5,524 nt of DNA, from NCBI GenBank assembly GCA_946544695.1, contig CAMNMO010000209.1:1-5524 (forward strand), written 5' to 3'. Shown here piece after piece: positions 5,385 to 5,524 of this stretch. Both the position numbers and the translations under genes were made by a program. The first letter of the stretch is position 1; the number at the start of each line of letters is the position of its first letter. The notes beneath the pieces were generated by a model, which saw nothing but the letters and a program-made list of their open reading frames with translations, was not told the DNA's origin and searched no databases. Origin of the DNA: an uncultured Ruminococcus sp. (GTDB lineage: Bacteria > Bacillota > Clostridia > Oscillospirales > Ruminococcaceae).

Positions 5385-5524
5385 TAGCACTTCAATAAAA
5401 ATATCATGCAGCCGTTGATTATTTTCTATTTGACTTTAACTGTACGGCATAGTATAATTATATTGTAAGATATGGTTATCCCTTTAAAACACCACTAAGG
5501 ATAGAAGTATAACAAGTAAAATTT
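5385..5524. other. AT-rich intergenic tail downstream of folC
   Basis: There is no gene here. I do not see a stable GC-rich hairpin with a T-run after the folC stop codons, so folC may end at a weak terminator or run on into the next unit. The only long-range pairing noticed is GCCGT (5411-5415) with ACGGC (5444-5448), 5 bp with a 28-nt loop, which is too weak to call. The promoter at 5430-5458 is the main content. Confidence 0.55.
5430..5458 (+). promoter_or_regulatory. Near-consensus promoter for a gene beyond the window
   Basis: TTGACT (5430-5435, 5 of 6) and TATAAT (5453-5458, 6 of 6) are separated by exactly 17 bp, the best promoter match in the window. Transcription would start near 5465 and run rightward. 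No start codon with a convincing Shine-Dalgarno follows before 5524; an AAGGATAGAAG stretch (about 5498-5508) has no ATG after it here. The driven gene therefore lies outside the window, or the transcript has a leader of at least 60 nt. Confidence 0.78.

Noticed and set aside
5411..5448. Possible terminator after folC from GCCGT/ACGGC pairing
   Set aside because: The stem is only 5 bp with a 28-nt loop, overlaps the promoter at 5430-5458 and has no T-run after it.
1..5524. CRISPR array, insertion sequence, phage or defence system
   Set aside because: No regularly spaced repeats, transposase or integrase motifs, terminal inverted repeats or defence domains were seen; all four genes belong to ordinary chromosomal families.

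Overview
The window looks like ordinary chromosomal sequence from a low-to-mid-GC Gram-positive anaerobe. Coding stretches are of moderate GC, with heavy use of ATA for Ile and AAG for Lys, while the intergenic DNA is AT-rich. Gene starts carry strong AGGAG/GGAGG Shine-Dalgarno sites and the promoters are sigma-A-like, several with an extended -10. Gene content and protein style suggest Clostridia, most like Ruminococcus or a related Oscillospirales. That placement is inference from protein style, not from a marker gene.

All four genes lie on the + strand. (1) Bases 1-173 are an AT-rich upstream region with two tandem promoter-like elements exactly 30 bp apart. (2) Bases 174-2162 encode a MATE/Wzx-type oligosaccharide (lipid-linked glycan) flippase with an unusual C-terminal membrane extension. 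(3) Bases 2201-2449 encode a small YdbC/PC4-like single-stranded nucleic-acid-binding protein, 38 bp downstream and probably co-transcribed; a strong intrinsic terminator at 2455-2492 closes this unit. (4) Bases 2493-2789 are a ~300 bp non-coding stretch: a GC-richer part with no supported gene, then an AT-rich part with two -10-like elements and an inverted repeat that could be an operator. (5) Bases 2790-4037 encode a ROK-family transcriptional regulator with an N-terminal winged helix and a kinase-like domain whose catalytic Asp and zinc-ligand His are both replaced. (6) Bases 4067-4095 are a perfect 10-bp hairpin with a T-run ending directly against the next gene's Shine-Dalgarno. (7) Bases 4107-5384 encode FolC (dihydrofolate/folylpolyglutamate synthase). 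(8) Bases 5385-5524 are non-coding, with a near-consensus promoter at 5430-5458 that probably drives a gene beyond the window.

The genes do not form an obvious pathway. The flippase and ssDNA-binding protein form one unit. The ROK regulator and folC may form a second unit if transcription passes the intergenic hairpin. I see no CRISPR array, insertion sequence, tRNA, rRNA or defence locus. The points most worth a second look are the membrane extension of the flippase, the apparently kinase-dead ROK protein, and the terminator/attenuator fused to the folC ribosome binding site.
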